From Candidatus Omnitrophota bacterium (GTDB lineage Bacteria; Omnitrophota; Gorgyraeia; 1-14-0-20-64-10): a stretch of 46,054 nt of DNA. The notes beneath the pieces are model-generated. The model ran no database searches. It had not been told where the DNA came from and saw nothing but the letters and a program-made list of their open reading frames with translations. The stretch covers positions 1 to 46,054 of the forward strand of contig JACQCH010000003.1 of NCBI GenBank assembly GCA_016201735.1, written 5' to 3'. Positions 6,979-14,990 of this stretch are shown one piece after another; positions within the stretch are counted from its first letter, which is position 1; each line of letters opens with the position of its first letter. Made by a program: the position numbers and the translations under genes.

Positions 6979-8964
6979 TTGAGCCTGCCTAATTACGACG
7001 TTATCAAGGCCGTTGAAACGGCCCGGGAGACCTCGGAGTTCCTGAAAGAAATCAAGGAGGCGAGATCCGATTTTGCCCTCTTGACTGCTTCTCCGGCCCT
7101 GGCGGCCAAGGCCGGCTTTCATCCGCTCACCCCAGCCCAAATCGGGGCTCTTTCCAAACAGGGAAATACCGCTTCCGACTGGAAATCAGTCCGGGCGGCA
7201 AAAGGATTTGATCCGGCCCGTGTCTCTAACTGCCATTTCGCCGGGCCGGTGCTCCTGTCCTCTTTCACCGGAACGGTGGAGGTGGAGGGGGTGGAGTTCC
7301 CGACGGGGCTGTCCCACAGCGTCCTCAGTTCCTGTGTCGTCGGAAAGAACGTGTTTCTAAGAAACGTCCGGCTGATCAACAAAAGCGTCATCCGGGAGGG
7401 GGCGGTCCTGTTTGATGTCGGAGCCCTGACGATCGACGGGGTCGAGAGTTTCGCCAACGGCCTGGAGGTTCTGATCGCCATCGAAACGGGAGGGCGGGAA
7501 ATTCCTCTGTTCGCGGAGCTCACCGTGGAGGGAGCCTGGGTGTTGAGCCGCTCCCGTGGCAACCAGGCTCTGATCGACTCCTACGCGGCCCAGATCCAGT
7601 CCTACGTCAAGGCCGCTTCCGCCCCGTTTAATGTCGTGGGCCCGAAGGCGAAGATTCTCCATACCCCCCGGGTGACCGGGATTTTCCTGGGGCCGTCGGC
7701 CGTGATTGATTCCGCGGCGGCCGTCTCCCACGCGGCCGTTTTGAGCGCTCCGGACGAGGCGACCCGCATCTCCGACGGGGCGCTCGTCAAATCCAGCATC
7801 CTTCAGTGGGGTTCCGAAGTGACCAGCGGGGCGATCGTCGACTCCTCGCTCCTCACCGAGCATTCGCACGTGGAGCGCCACGGAAAGGTGACCCACTCGC
7901 TCCTCGGTCCCAATACCGGAGTGGCCGAGGGGGAGGTGACCAGCGCCCTGTTGGGGCCGTTCGTCGGATTCCACCATCAATCCCTGCTGATCGCGGCCCT
8001 CTGGCCGGAGGGGAAAGGGAACGTCGCCTATGGAGCGAACATCGGCTCCAATCACACGGCCAAGGCGCCGGACCAGGAGATCTGGCCGGGGGAGGGAACC
8101 TTCTTCGGGCTGGGGGTCAATGTCAAGTTCCCGACGGACCTGACCCGCTCTCCTTACTCGATCATCGCCAGCTGCGTCAACATGCTTCCCCAGAAAGTGG
8201 AGTTTCCCTTCTCTCTGATCAACACGCCGGCCTCCGCCTATTCCGGCATTTCACCCGCCTACAATGAGATCCTGCCGGGGTGGGTTCTCTCCGACAACAT
8301 CTACATGGTCAAGCGGAACGAAGGCAAATACCAGAAGCGGAACAAGGCCAAGCGCTCCCGGTTCCTCTTCGAGGTGTTCCGCCCGGATATCGTGGACGGA
8401 ATGGCGGATGCCCGGAACCGGCTCCAGGTCCCCTCGATGAAAGAGCTTTACACCTCCAAAGAGATCCGGGGTCTGGGAAAGAATTACCTTCTGGAGGCCA
8501 GCCGGAAGAGGGGGGTCGAGACCTACACCTTCTACATCCGGGCCTACGCCCTCTCCGGCTTAAAGCGGGAGCTTGCAGCCCTCGCGGCCGGCCGGCAGTT
8601 GGACGTGGCGGGGAATCTTTTGAAGAGCAAATCTTCCAACGCCCGGTGGGAACATGAGCGGCAGTTGATCAACCAGGAGTTTCCGGGAGTTGGATTGGCG
8701 GATCTGTTAAAGGAGTTGGTCCGGATGCAGGAAAAGATCGCCGAGGATGTCCAATCCTCGAAGGAGAAAGATGATAAGCGGGGGGCGGAGGTGATTGAGG
8801 ATTACGCCGCTGCCCACAAGCCGGCGAGTCAGGACTCCTTCGTCAAGGAAACTTGGGGTTTCACCGAGCAGTTAAAGAAAGAAGTCCAGCAGATCATCGC
8901 CGGCCTCTCTCAAAGCCAGCCCCGCCGGATCAGCCCCTCCTCGACGTCGTCGAAGGTTTCGTAG
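6979..8964 (+). CDS. DUF4954-like left-handed beta-helix protein
   Basis: This 661-residue cytoplasmic protein (no signal peptide) has a TTG start 4 bases after the nagB stop, so it is co-transcribed. Residues 70-420 are rich in hexapeptide-like turns (VLLSSFTGTVEVEGVEF, GAVLFDVGALTIDGVE, SHSLLGPNTGVAEGEVTSAL), typical of left-handed beta-helix sugar-nucleotide acyltransferases and the GlmU C-terminal domain. The whole resembles the DUF4954 family found in Bacteroidetes and related groups; that name is from memory. The C-terminal 150 residues are helical. Sitting behind nagB suggests a role in hexosamine-phosphate metabolism, but no reaction can be assigned. Its 3' end overlaps the opposite-strand HAD gene by 55 bases. 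Confidence 0.75.
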   Translation: MSLPNYDVIKAVETARETSEFLKEIKEARSDFALLTASPALAAKAGFHPLTPAQIGALSKQGNTASDWKSVRAAKGFDPARVSNCHFAGPVLLSSFTGTVEVEGVEFPTGLSHSVLSSCVVGKNVFLRNVRLINKSVIREGAVLFDVGALTIDGVESFANGLEVLIAIETGGREIPLFAELTVEGAWVLSRSRGNQALIDSYAAQIQSYVKAASAPFNVVGPKAKILHTPRVTGIFLGPSAVIDSAAAVSHAAVLSAPDEATRISDGALVKSSILQWGSEVTSGAIVDSSLLTEHSHVERHGKVTHSLLGPNTGVAEGEVTSALLGPFVGFHHQSLLIAALWPEGKGNVAYGANIGSNHTAKAPDQEIWPGEGTFFGLGVNVKFPTDLTRSPYSIIASCVNMLPQKVEFPFSLINTPASAYSGISPAYNEILPGWVLSDNIYMVKRNEGKYQKRNKAKRSRFLFEVFRPDIVDGMADARNRLQVPSMKELYTSKEIRGLGKNYLLEASRKRGVETYTFYIRAYALSGLKRELAALAAGRQLDVAGNLLKSKSSNARWEHERQLINQEFPGVGLADLLKELVRMQEKIAEDVQSSKEKDDKRGAEVIEDYAAAHKPASQDSFVKETWGFTEQLKKEVQQIIAGLSQSQPRRISPSSTSSKVS

Positions 8965-9563
8965 CGGACGGAAGCAATCCCCTGGGCCTGCGCCCAGGTG
9001 TGGAGCTCATCCTTGGCAAAGGTGAGCTTGGCATGACGCGCCCCGCAGCGATCAGTGACCCCGTTGCCGACAAAGACTGTCAGATACCCCTGCTCGTTCC
9101 AGCCCCGGATCGGATCCCCTTTGCAGTGGCCGCACGCCTGGCAGTTTAAGGAAGGGTAGGGGAATTCCACGCGCCAGGAGCCGTTGTTCCGAATCAGGCG
9201 GTTGGCCAGATAAGGAAGGGGCCAGAGGCCCGCTTTTGAAAGAACGATCTCCAGGCACAGATCGAACCCGCCGCTTAAGCAGACGAGAGGAATTCCACGC
9301 TGGCGCATCGACCGCAGGAAACCCGGGAAGGTGGGGTCCACCTCCACTTTTTCAGTTAAGAGGGATTTCATCTCTTCCGGTGTCGCCCGCACCGATCCCA
9401 TCTCGGACTGAAGCCCATCCCGGATGGAGAGCTCCCCTGAGACCACCTTCTCTTGGACCTCGCGCCAGCATACGTCCCCGTACCGGTCGAGGATCTCCAC
9501 CAGGGTATCCTGCCGGGTGACGGTCCCATCGAAATCACAGGCGATGAGCAGCTGGGGTTTCAC
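8910..9563 (-). CDS. HAD-superfamily phosphatase, MtnX-like
   Basis: The protein has about 217 residues. HAD motif I is DFDGTVT near the N-terminus (both Asp present), motif II is the VCLSGGFD segment, and motif III/IV is VFVGNGVTDRCGARHA. The pattern and size match MtnX/phosphoserine-phosphatase-like subfamily IB enzymes, which dephosphorylate small phospho-metabolites. A CxxCxxC-like pair (NCQACGHCKGD) in the cap region is typical of MtnX-type proteins. I chose the GTG at 9563, because the longer ATG at 9587 lies inside the ggtgcc palindrome repeat. It is convergent with the DUF4954-like gene, overlapping it by 55 bases. Its substrate is not determined by context. Confidence 0.8.
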   Translation of the reverse strand: MKPQLLIACDFDGTVTRQDTLVEILDRYGDVCWREVQEKVVSGELSIRDGLQSEMGSVRATPEEMKSLLTEKVEVDPTFPGFLRSMRQRGIPLVCLSGGFDLCLEIVLSKAGLWPLPYLANRLIRNNGSWRVEFPYPSLNCQACGHCKGDPIRGWNEQGYLTVFVGNGVTDRCGARHAKLTFAKDELHTWAQAQGIASVRYETFDDVEEGLIRRGWL

Positions 9564-9568
9564 TGTAT

Positions 9569-9602
9569 GGTGCCAGGCACCGTGCAAATGGTGCCTGGCA
9601 CC
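9569..9602 (+). repeat. ggtgccaggcacc palindrome pair, copy 2
   Basis: The halves ggtgccaggcacc and ggtgcctggcacc, separated by 8 bases, repeat the unit at 2018-2044. It lies just upstream of the HAD gene and exactly at the border of the AT-rich islet that follows. Confidence 0.85.
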
Positions 9603-9653
9603 ATCATTATCGGGATCGCAGGGTAGTGGGTCAATTTGAAGTTATTGGGTAGG

Positions 9654-9836
9654 TCAATTTCTCAAGAGATAGATGATAACAGATGCAACGAACCATACAA
9701 GTACCGCAAGCAGAGCGAATTCCCCCAGATTAGACCGATCTCCAACGATTGCATTAATGATTACACTAAATAGAAGCAGAACGGAAAGAATAGTACCGAT
9801 TCCAATAGCCCACTCTTGCTTTCGATTCAATTGCAT
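9654..9836 (-). CDS. small two-TM membrane protein
   Basis: This 60-residue protein has two hydrophobic helices (AIGIGTILSVLLLFSVIINAI and FALLAVLVWFVASVIIYLL) joined by a short charged loop. No family is recognised. It belongs to the AT-rich islet and is divergent from the next gene with only 14 bases between start codons. A good -10 box lies 6 bases before its ATG, so its mRNA would be leaderless. Confidence 0.6.
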   Translation of the reverse strand: MQLNRKQEWAIGIGTILSVLLLFSVIINAIVGDRSNLGEFALLAVLVWFVASVIIYLLRN

Positions 9837-9871
9837 GGCATGATCATACCATGCCTAAGCGGTCAAGTAAA
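9837..9871. promoter_or_regulatory. divergent promoter with shared palindrome
   Basis: The 14 bases between the two ATGs (ggcatgatcatacc) are nearly palindromic around tgatca. On the minus strand TATGAT (9843-9848) has TTTACT 17 bases upstream (9866-9871). On the plus strand CATGAT is 17 bases from a TTGCTT. Both -10 boxes end 6 bases before their start codons. The palindrome could also be an operator. Confidence 0.5.
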
Positions 9872-10084
9872 CCGCAAGACCCAAATCAGCTGGCCCACTC
9901 CATCGTGGAGCAGGTAACTCAATCTGCTTCAAGTCAGCCGCAGAAGAATCCTGCTGCAGTTACTTTGGGGCGGTTAGGAGGATTGAAGGGTGGGAACGCA
10001 AGGGCAAAAAAGCTAAGTAAAACACGTAAGAGAAAGATCGCTCAACAAGCGGCACTTTCTCGTTGGTCTAAAAAGAAGTTGTAG
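9851..10084 (+). CDS. small basic protein with GRLGGLKGG motif
   Basis: This is a 77-residue, strongly basic protein. The N-terminal third is polar. The core AAVTLGRLGGLKGGNARAKK and the tail KIAQQAALSRWSKKKL match a small widespread bacterial family (pattern ALGRLGGLKGGxARA...A..RW) that I recognise but whose function I do not know; nucleic-acid binding is a guess from charge. Such genes are often found in accessory regions. It shares an AT-rich composition with its neighbours. Confidence 0.7.
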   Translation: MPKRSSKPQDPNQLAHSIVEQVTQSASSQPQKNPAAVTLGRLGGLKGGNARAKKLSKTRKRKIAQQAALSRWSKKKL

Positions 10085-10092
10085 GAGAGAAT

Positions 10093-10464
10093 TTGGCTGA
10101 TATAATCTTCAGCTCTGAGGGGAAGGTTATTTTTCCAACAAAGTATCATGGCGATGTAAGTCTATCTGAAATAAAATGGGGTATTATTTGCTCCCAACCG
10201 GAACGTCGTTACTATAGATACAATGGAGAGAAGATACCTACTACCTTAATAAATCCAGATTACGTTAGGCATCACAAGTCAAATCCAAATCAATTTCTCT
10301 ATTACAAGGCATTTGATCGCTACAAGATTACAGAAACAGCCGAGATTCCTCTCAAGAGCGGTTTTTGTTGTGTTATACTTGATACGTCAACGGCGAGAGT
10401 TTGCACAGTAATGCCTACAAGAAAGATTAAAAAAGGCGACGAGTTTAAATTGCCGAGGACATAA
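10093..10464 (+). CDS. hypothetical protein of AT-rich islet, possible toxin-like partner
   Basis: The 123-residue protein has a TTG start after a ribosome site (taggagaga). It reads as a small alpha/beta protein (VSLSEIKWGIICSQPERRYYRYNGEKIP, then FCCVILDTSTARVCTVMPTRKIKKGDEF). It lies 2 bases upstream of a DUF2283-like gene. DUF2283 proteins commonly pair with DUF4258-type partners in putative toxin-antitoxin modules, and the central part could be a divergent DUF4258, but I cannot confirm this. Base composition (about 40% GC) differs sharply from the flanking operons. Confidence 0.6.
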   Translation: MADIIFSSEGKVIFPTKYHGDVSLSEIKWGIICSQPERRYYRYNGEKIPTTLINPDYVRHHKSNPNQFLYYKAFDRYKITETAEIPLKSGFCCVILDTSTARVCTVMPTRKIKKGDEFKLPRT

Positions 10465-10466
10465 AA

Positions 10467-10790
10467 ATGGCTGACTCAAAAGAAATTAAAGTTTCACAGG
10501 TATATGATGCGGAAGACGATATCTACTATGTTTCTTTTGAGACGGGTGAGCCGTCTTATGTAGAAGAATTAGATGACGATATTATTGTTGAACTCGGCAT
10601 ATTTACAAATATGCCGACGGGATTTCGAATTTTGAATTTCAAAAGTTTGGCCAAGAAGATCGAACTTGAAATGAAACAAATGCAGAAGAAAATACAAAGA
10701 GCAATGGAAGCTGTCCGAAAAGAATATCCTGCCAATTTTCGCCAGAGGGAAAACCAGGTTACAGCCGCTCTGCAAAAGACGTTTGCCTAG
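10467..10790 (+). CDS. DUF2283-like protein, possible antitoxin
   Basis: The 107-residue protein shows in residues 8-60 the DUF2283 pattern: VYDAEDDIYYVSFETGEPSY, then DDDIIVELGIFTNMPTGFRIL. The rest is a charged helix (IELEMKQMQKKIQRAMEAV). In the usual family the partner gene lies adjacent, as here. Antitoxin function is an inference from that common arrangement. Confidence 0.65.
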   Translation: MADSKEIKVSQVYDAEDDIYYVSFETGEPSYVEELDDDIIVELGIFTNMPTGFRILNFKSLAKKIELEMKQMQKKIQRAMEAVRKEYPANFRQRENQVTAALQKTFA

Positions 10791-10874
10791 TTTTTAACCC
10801 ACCCCTCGTTTTCAGTAATTTGCTACACAGCTATAATTATTTGGAACTAACCCACTACCGATCGCAGGGACACC

Positions 10875-10903
10875 TTGTCAATCCTTCTCTCCCGATGTAG
10901 ACT
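10875..10903 (+). promoter_or_regulatory. promoter of ABC transporter genes, leaderless type
   Basis: TTGTCA (10875-10880), 17 bases, TAGACT (10898-10903), then 9 bases to the ATG at 10913. Transcription would start at or within a few bases of the start codon, and no ribosome site is present. Confidence 0.55.
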
Positions 10904-10912
10904 AAACCCTTC

Positions 10913-13183
10913 ATGCAAAGCGATGTTGTTTTAAGACCGAGATTGCTTCGGGCACTTCGTGCCCTCGCAATGACGGTCATTGTTGGGTCCGCTTTTTTCC
11001 TCGCCCCTTTTCCTCTTCGACCTTCTCCCGCGATCGCCGCGGAGGTGACCCTCGATTTCTGGGAGCTCTCCGTCGGCGAGGAGCTGATGCGTTCCCTCCT
11101 GGACAAATTCGAGCGGCAGAATCCGGGGATCCATGTCCGGTTCCAGCAGCTCTCCTGGGATTACGGGCTGGACAAGATCATCACGGCGATCGCCGCCGGC
11201 AACCCTCCGGATGTCTGCGAACTGGGGACCGACTGGGTGGCCCAATTTTCCTCCACAGGGGTCTTGAGGGATTTGACGCAGGAGGTTTCCCCGATCCGGG
11301 AGCAGTTCCTCCTCTGGGATCCGGCGACCTATCGGGACCGGATCTACGGGGTTCCCTGGCTGGCGGGGACCCGGATCCTGTTTTACAACAGGAGTCTGTT
11401 TGCCCAGGCCGGGTTGGATCCGGATCATCCTCCGGCGACCTGGGAGGAACTTCTCCGGGCCGCCAAGGTGATCCGGGCGTTGGGACCGGACACCTATGGG
11501 TTCGGCATCCATGTGGGGGAAGCGTACGCTCCCTGGCAGGAGTTCCTTCCTTTCGCTTGGGGCAACGGGGGACAGATCCTGGATAAGGAATGGAAGGTCT
11601 GCCTCTTGGATCAGCCGCCGGTCGTGGAGGCGCTCAAGTTTTACCAATCCCTCAAACCGTATTCCTTGGTGGAACGCCAGCCGCAGGTCAACCAGCTTTT
11701 CGCGGAAGGGAAGATCGGGATTCAGATCTCCGGTTCCTGGAATCTCGCCCTGATCCCCCGGATGAACCCGACCCTCAATTTCGGGGTGGGCCTTCTGCCC
11801 AAACCCTCCCAGACGCGCGGATTCCCCGCCTCTTTTGCCGGCGGGGAGATCCTCGTTTCCTTAAAAAGCTCCGGGCATCCGGAAGAGGCATTGAAGCTCA
11901 TGCTGTTCCTGGTGCAGGAGGAGCAGGCGATGGCGGTCGTCGAGGCCCAGCGGAACATCACTCCGACGGTGAAATTGGCCATCGGGCATCCGTATTACCG
12001 GAGCCATCCGGAGCAAAGGCTTTTCTTCGATCAGGTCCGGACCGCGGTGGCCCCTCCGGCCCATCCGGAGTGGGTCAAGATGCAGGAACGGATCACCCGG
12101 ACGGTCGAGGAGGCGATCTTAAACAATCGGGACCCGGAGTCGGCTCTGAAGGAGACGACCCGCTTCATCAATTCGGTTCTTCAATCTCCCCAGGTCAAGG
12201 GACGCCTGAGCGACGCCATCGTCTTTTCCGGTTTCCTCCTGATTCTGGCGGGGCTGGCAGGGGCCGTCTGGATCTTCCGCCGCCGCAGGGGGGTCCGGGA
12301 GAATGTCCGTTTCCCCCTCTCGAGCATAGCGATCAGCCTCACCTTTCTGGCTCCTTGGCTGATCACCTTTCTTGGGTTCAGCCTGATTCCGCTCCTTCAC
12401 TCTCTCGTCTTAAGTTTCTCCCGGTACAACCTGTTAAGCTCCCAGATGGTTTTTGTCGGGGTGCGCAATTTCCTGGAGGTGGCGCGGGACCCGGATTTCC
12501 TGCGGGCGCTGTGGCACACCTGTTTGTTCGCCGCCGGGACGATCCCCCCGACGATGATCCTGGCCCTTTTCGCGGCGGTCCTGATCAATGTCAAGGTTCC
12601 CTTCAAGCAGCTTTATCAGGCGGGGCTGTTCCTCCCGGTGGCCACCTCCGTCATTGTCATCGCGACGATCTTCACCTATCTGTACGCCCCGGATGGCCTG
12701 GTCAACCGGATCCTGGAAACCCTGCATCTTCCGGTTCCCGTTCCCAGCTGGCTGCTCAATACCCAGTGGGCCCTGCCTTCGATCATGATGATGAACGTCT
12801 GGGCCAGTTTCGGCTACTACATGGTCCTGTTTCTGGCGGGTCTGCAGACGATCCCCGTGGAGCTGTACGAGGCGGCTTCGATTGACGGGGCCAACGAGTG
12901 GCAGAAATTCCGGCACATCACCCTGCCGCAGCTTAAACCGATCCTGCTGTTGGCCACCGTGATCAACACGATTCACGCCTTCCAGGTTTTTCCGGAGATC
13001 TTCGCGATGACGCAGGGAGGCCCCTTGGGGTCGACGACCACGGTGGTCTGGTACCTGTACGAGACCGGCTTCCACCGGTTCGACATGGGACATGCCGCCG
13101 CTGTCGGATACATCCTGTTCCTGATCACGATGTGCTTCTCCTGGATTCAGATGCGCCTCTTCAAGATGGAGGAGCAGGCATGA
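10913..13183 (+). CDS. sugar ABC transporter: solute-binding protein fused to permease
   Basis: The 756-residue protein combines two usually separate subunits. Residues 1-45 are a signal peptide derived from repeat R1 (RLLRALRALAMT then core and AIAA). Residues 45-430 are an extracellular solute-binding protein of family 1 (VTLDFWELSVGEELMRSLLD, GIHVRFQQLSWDYGLDKIITA, YGVPWLAGTRILFYN, FAEGKIGIQISGSWN). After a helix at about 435-455, residues 475-756 are a MalF/UgpA-type permease with six helices and the EAA loop EAASIDGANEWQKFRHITLPQ. The binding protein is thus tethered to its channel. With nagA, nagB and GH94 nearby, an amino-sugar disaccharide is the likely substrate. No ATPase gene is in the window, so a shared ATPase elsewhere is needed. 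Confidence 0.9.
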   Translation: MQSDVVLRPRLLRALRALAMTVIVGSAFFLAPFPLRPSPAIAAEVTLDFWELSVGEELMRSLLDKFERQNPGIHVRFQQLSWDYGLDKIITAIAAGNPPDVCELGTDWVAQFSSTGVLRDLTQEVSPIREQFLLWDPATYRDRIYGVPWLAGTRILFYNRSLFAQAGLDPDHPPATWEELLRAAKVIRALGPDTYGFGIHVGEAYAPWQEFLPFAWGNGGQILDKEWKVCLLDQPPVVEALKFYQSLKPYSLVERQPQVNQLFAEGKIGIQISGSWNLALIPRMNPTLNFGVGLLPKPSQTRGFPASFAGGEILVSLKSSGHPEEALKLMLFLVQEEQAMAVVEAQRNITPTVKLAIGHPYYRSHPEQRLFFDQVRTAVAPPAHPEWVKMQERITRTVEEAILNNRDPESALKETTRFINSVLQSPQVKGRLSDAIVFSGFLLILAGLAGAVWIFRRRRGVRENVRFPLSSIAISLTFLAPWLITFLGFSLIPLLHSLVLSFSRYNLLSSQMVFVGVRNFLEVARDPDFLRALWHTCLFAAGTIPPTMILALFAAVLINVKVPFKQLYQAGLFLPVATSVIVIATIFTYLYAPDGLVNRILETLHLPVPVPSWLLNTQWALPSIMMMNVWASFGYYMVLFLAGLQTIPVELYEAASIDGANEWQKFRHITLPQLKPILLLATVINTIHAFQVFPEIFAMTQGGPLGSTTTVVWYLYETGFHRFDMGHAAAVGYILFLITMCFSWIQMRLFKMEEQA
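10939..10976 (+). repeat. palindromic dispersed repeat (family R1), copy 3
   Basis: The sequence gagattgcttcgggcacttc then gtgccctcgcaatgacgg is the most regular copy, with cgggcac/gtgccc as the stem. It encodes RLLRALRALAMT in the signal peptide of the binding-protein/permease fusion. Confidence 0.9.
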
Positions 13184-13253
13184 GCGACATGTCATTTCGA
13201 CGAACGGAGATTTGGCTCCAGCTCGGGGCGGGGTTCTCAGACCCGCTCGATCG

Positions 13254-13468
13254 GGGTCCTGTCGGGGGTGGGCCGGCTCCCGGCATCGGGCCTCATTGGA
13301 TGGGGTATTCACATTGACCATGTCAGAGCATAGACAGATGGCCGAACCCAACAGGCCTCTCCATGGAAAGTCGTTCATTTCAGCATGGGTTTCCATTCAA
13401 TCAGGGCTTGAGCCTCAAGGGTCGGCCCTGCTGGCGGGATCCAGCCCACCCCCGCCACCCCGAAGCTC
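13254..13468 (+). repeat. ~215-bp dispersed repeat (family L), copy B
   Basis: Same unit as 5331-5546, gggtcctg to cgaagctc, with the same length and open frame (MSEHRQMAEP...LEPQGSALL). It occupies the first half of the 492-base gap between the two permease genes. With the inverted copy C at 14991-15197 it flanks the second permease gene. Confidence 0.85.
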
Positions 13469-13486
13469 GATGAATCTGCGAGGACT

Positions 13487-13647
13487 CCGGCTCGGGGGAT
13501 GGGCTTCGAAGGCACTCGAAATCCCAAACGGGCACGGTTCTCCGCCTGTGAGCTTGAATTCAGGCGGAGAGAGTGAGGGATTTCGTGTAGCGCAGTCCGC
13601 CTCGCTGGGGCGGACAAGCGGGCCTGAGAAGCCCTCCCACGAGCCGG
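13487..13647 (+). other. multi-armed palindromic element upstream of permease
   Basis: The outer arms are 13487-13507 (ccggctcgggggatgggctt c) and 13628-13647 (gaagccctcccacgagccgg), complementary apart from two small mismatches. Inside are a nested perfect stem, cgaaatccc/gggatttcg (13517-13525/13577-13585) and ctccgcctg/caggcggag (13540-13548/13561-13569), and a second hairpin, gtccgcc/ggcggac (13595-13601/13609-13615). The whole would fold into a branched RNA or cruciform 29 bases before the permease start. It could be a mobile palindromic element or a structured leader. Confidence 0.7.
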
Positions 13648-13675
13648 GGCTTTCGATGGGGCGTTGGGAGCGGCG

Positions 13676-14971
13676 ATGAGGGAACGGTTTATTGTGGGGG
13701 CGGCGGTGGTGGTGCTCACCTTCATGCTGCTGCTGACCCTCATGCCGCTGGTTCTCATGTTCTACACCTCCGTCAAGCCGACCGGGACCCTGTTTCAGCG
13801 GACGAAGCAGGTGCTGGTGGCCGACTTCGAGGTTGGCGACCTGAACTCGATCGGCGGCCCGATCGATGTCGAAGTGATGGGCGGCGCTTCCGTCGAAAAA
13901 CAATTCCTGCCTCCGGAGCCTGCCTCTCGGGAGAACCGGGTGATGGGGGTCCGGTATTCCAGGCCGGACGAGGGGACGGCCCGGTGGCTGACCCGGATCG
14001 GCCAGGACATGCGAAAATTCGCCTGGCTGGAGTTCAAGGTGCGGGGGGAGGTCGGCGGCGAGAGCTTCACCGTTGATCTGGTGGACTTGAAAGGCCGCCG
14101 GACCTCTTTAAGCATCCAGCAATTTCTCCGGGGAGGATTGACGACCACTTGGGAGACGGTCCGGATTCCGGTGGAGGCCTTCAATCTGTCCCTCTTAAGC
14201 CCGGGCCTGCCGGAGCGTCAGGCGGAGGAACTGGCCCTAAGCTTCGATTCGGGGGCCGGCACGATTTATCTGGATGACATCCGGCTGATGTTCCGGGAGT
14301 GGACTTGGAACAATTACTGGGATGTTTTGATCAGCGGGCCTTTCGGCCGGTACGGGGTCAATTCCCTGGTGATCGCCCTGGCGGTCACCTTTGGGAACCT
14401 GCTTTTCTCGACGATGGTCGGCTACGCATTCGCCCGCCGGAACTTCCCGGGGAAGAAGCTGATGTTCTTTATGATCGTCGGCTCCATCGCGATTCCGCCC
14501 CAGGTCTTGATGGTGCCGGTCTTCATCCTGATGAAGCATTTAGGGTGGCTCAACACCTACTGGGCCCTGATCGTGCCCAACTTCGTCGCCCCCTTTAACA
14601 TCTTTCTCATGCGGCAGTACATCTCCAAGCTGCCGCCGGCCGTCGAGGAGGCGGCCCGGATCGACGGGGCGTCGGAATTCCAGATCTTTACCCGGGTGAT
14701 CATCCCCCTCTCCCAGCCGGCGCTGGCGGTCGCGGGGATCAACACCTTCATGGGATCCTGGAACACCTTCCTCTATCCGTTCCTCTTGACCAACACCGTC
14801 GAGATGCGGACCCTGCCGGTCGGGTTGGCCCTTTACAAATCGCTCCATGGGGTCGACTGGGTCCACCTGATGGCCGGCTCGGCGATCACGGCCCTTCCGG
14901 TGATCGTCGTCTTCCTCTGTTTCCAGCGGTACATCATCGAGGGGCTCACCCGTGGCTCCACCGTCGGGTAA
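13676..14971 (+). CDS. sugar ABC permease with inserted carbohydrate-binding-like domain
   Basis: The 431-residue protein is a MalG-type permease. The ATG at 13676 is preceded by gggag; the longer TTG at 13664 is less likely. TM1 is about residues 5-28 (AAVVVLTFMLLLTLMPLV). Instead of the usual short periplasmic loop, residues 38-200 carry a beta-sandwich module (VLVADFEVGDLNSIGG, LEFKVRGEVGGESFTVDL, WETVRIPVEAF, TIYLDDIRLMF) like those in the exported proteins at 190-2825. The normal permease resumes with NNYWDVLISGPFGRYGVNSL, five further helices and the EAA loop EEAARIDGASEFQIFTRVIIPLS. The insertion point matches the loop where MalG-type proteins face the binding protein. It may sense or capture sugar. 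Confidence 0.9.
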   Translation: MRERFIVGAAVVVLTFMLLLTLMPLVLMFYTSVKPTGTLFQRTKQVLVADFEVGDLNSIGGPIDVEVMGGASVEKQFLPPEPASRENRVMGVRYSRPDEGTARWLTRIGQDMRKFAWLEFKVRGEVGGESFTVDLVDLKGRRTSLSIQQFLRGGLTTTWETVRIPVEAFNLSLLSPGLPERQAEELALSFDSGAGTIYLDDIRLMFREWTWNNYWDVLISGPFGRYGVNSLVIALAVTFGNLLFSTMVGYAFARRNFPGKKLMFFMIVGSIAIPPQVLMVPVFILMKHLGWLNTYWALIVPNFVAPFNIFLMRQYISKLPPAVEEAARIDGASEFQIFTRVIIPLSQPALAVAGINTFMGSWNTFLYPFLLTNTVEMRTLPVGLALYKSLHGVDWVHLMAGSAITALPVIVVFLCFQRYIIEGLTRGSTVG

Positions 14972-14990
14972 TCTCGCTCCAGGGAATTGC

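Noticed and set aside
2018-10976. CRISPR array from the many short palindromic repeats
   Set aside because: Repeats are dispersed kilobases apart, of several unrelated families, without regular spacers or cas genes.
13212-13679. 155-residue plus-strand ORF between the two permease genes
   Set aside because: It is read through repeat L and the palindromic element; the matching frame in other copies is a property of the repeat, and no ribosome site or family similarity supports it as a stand-alone gene.
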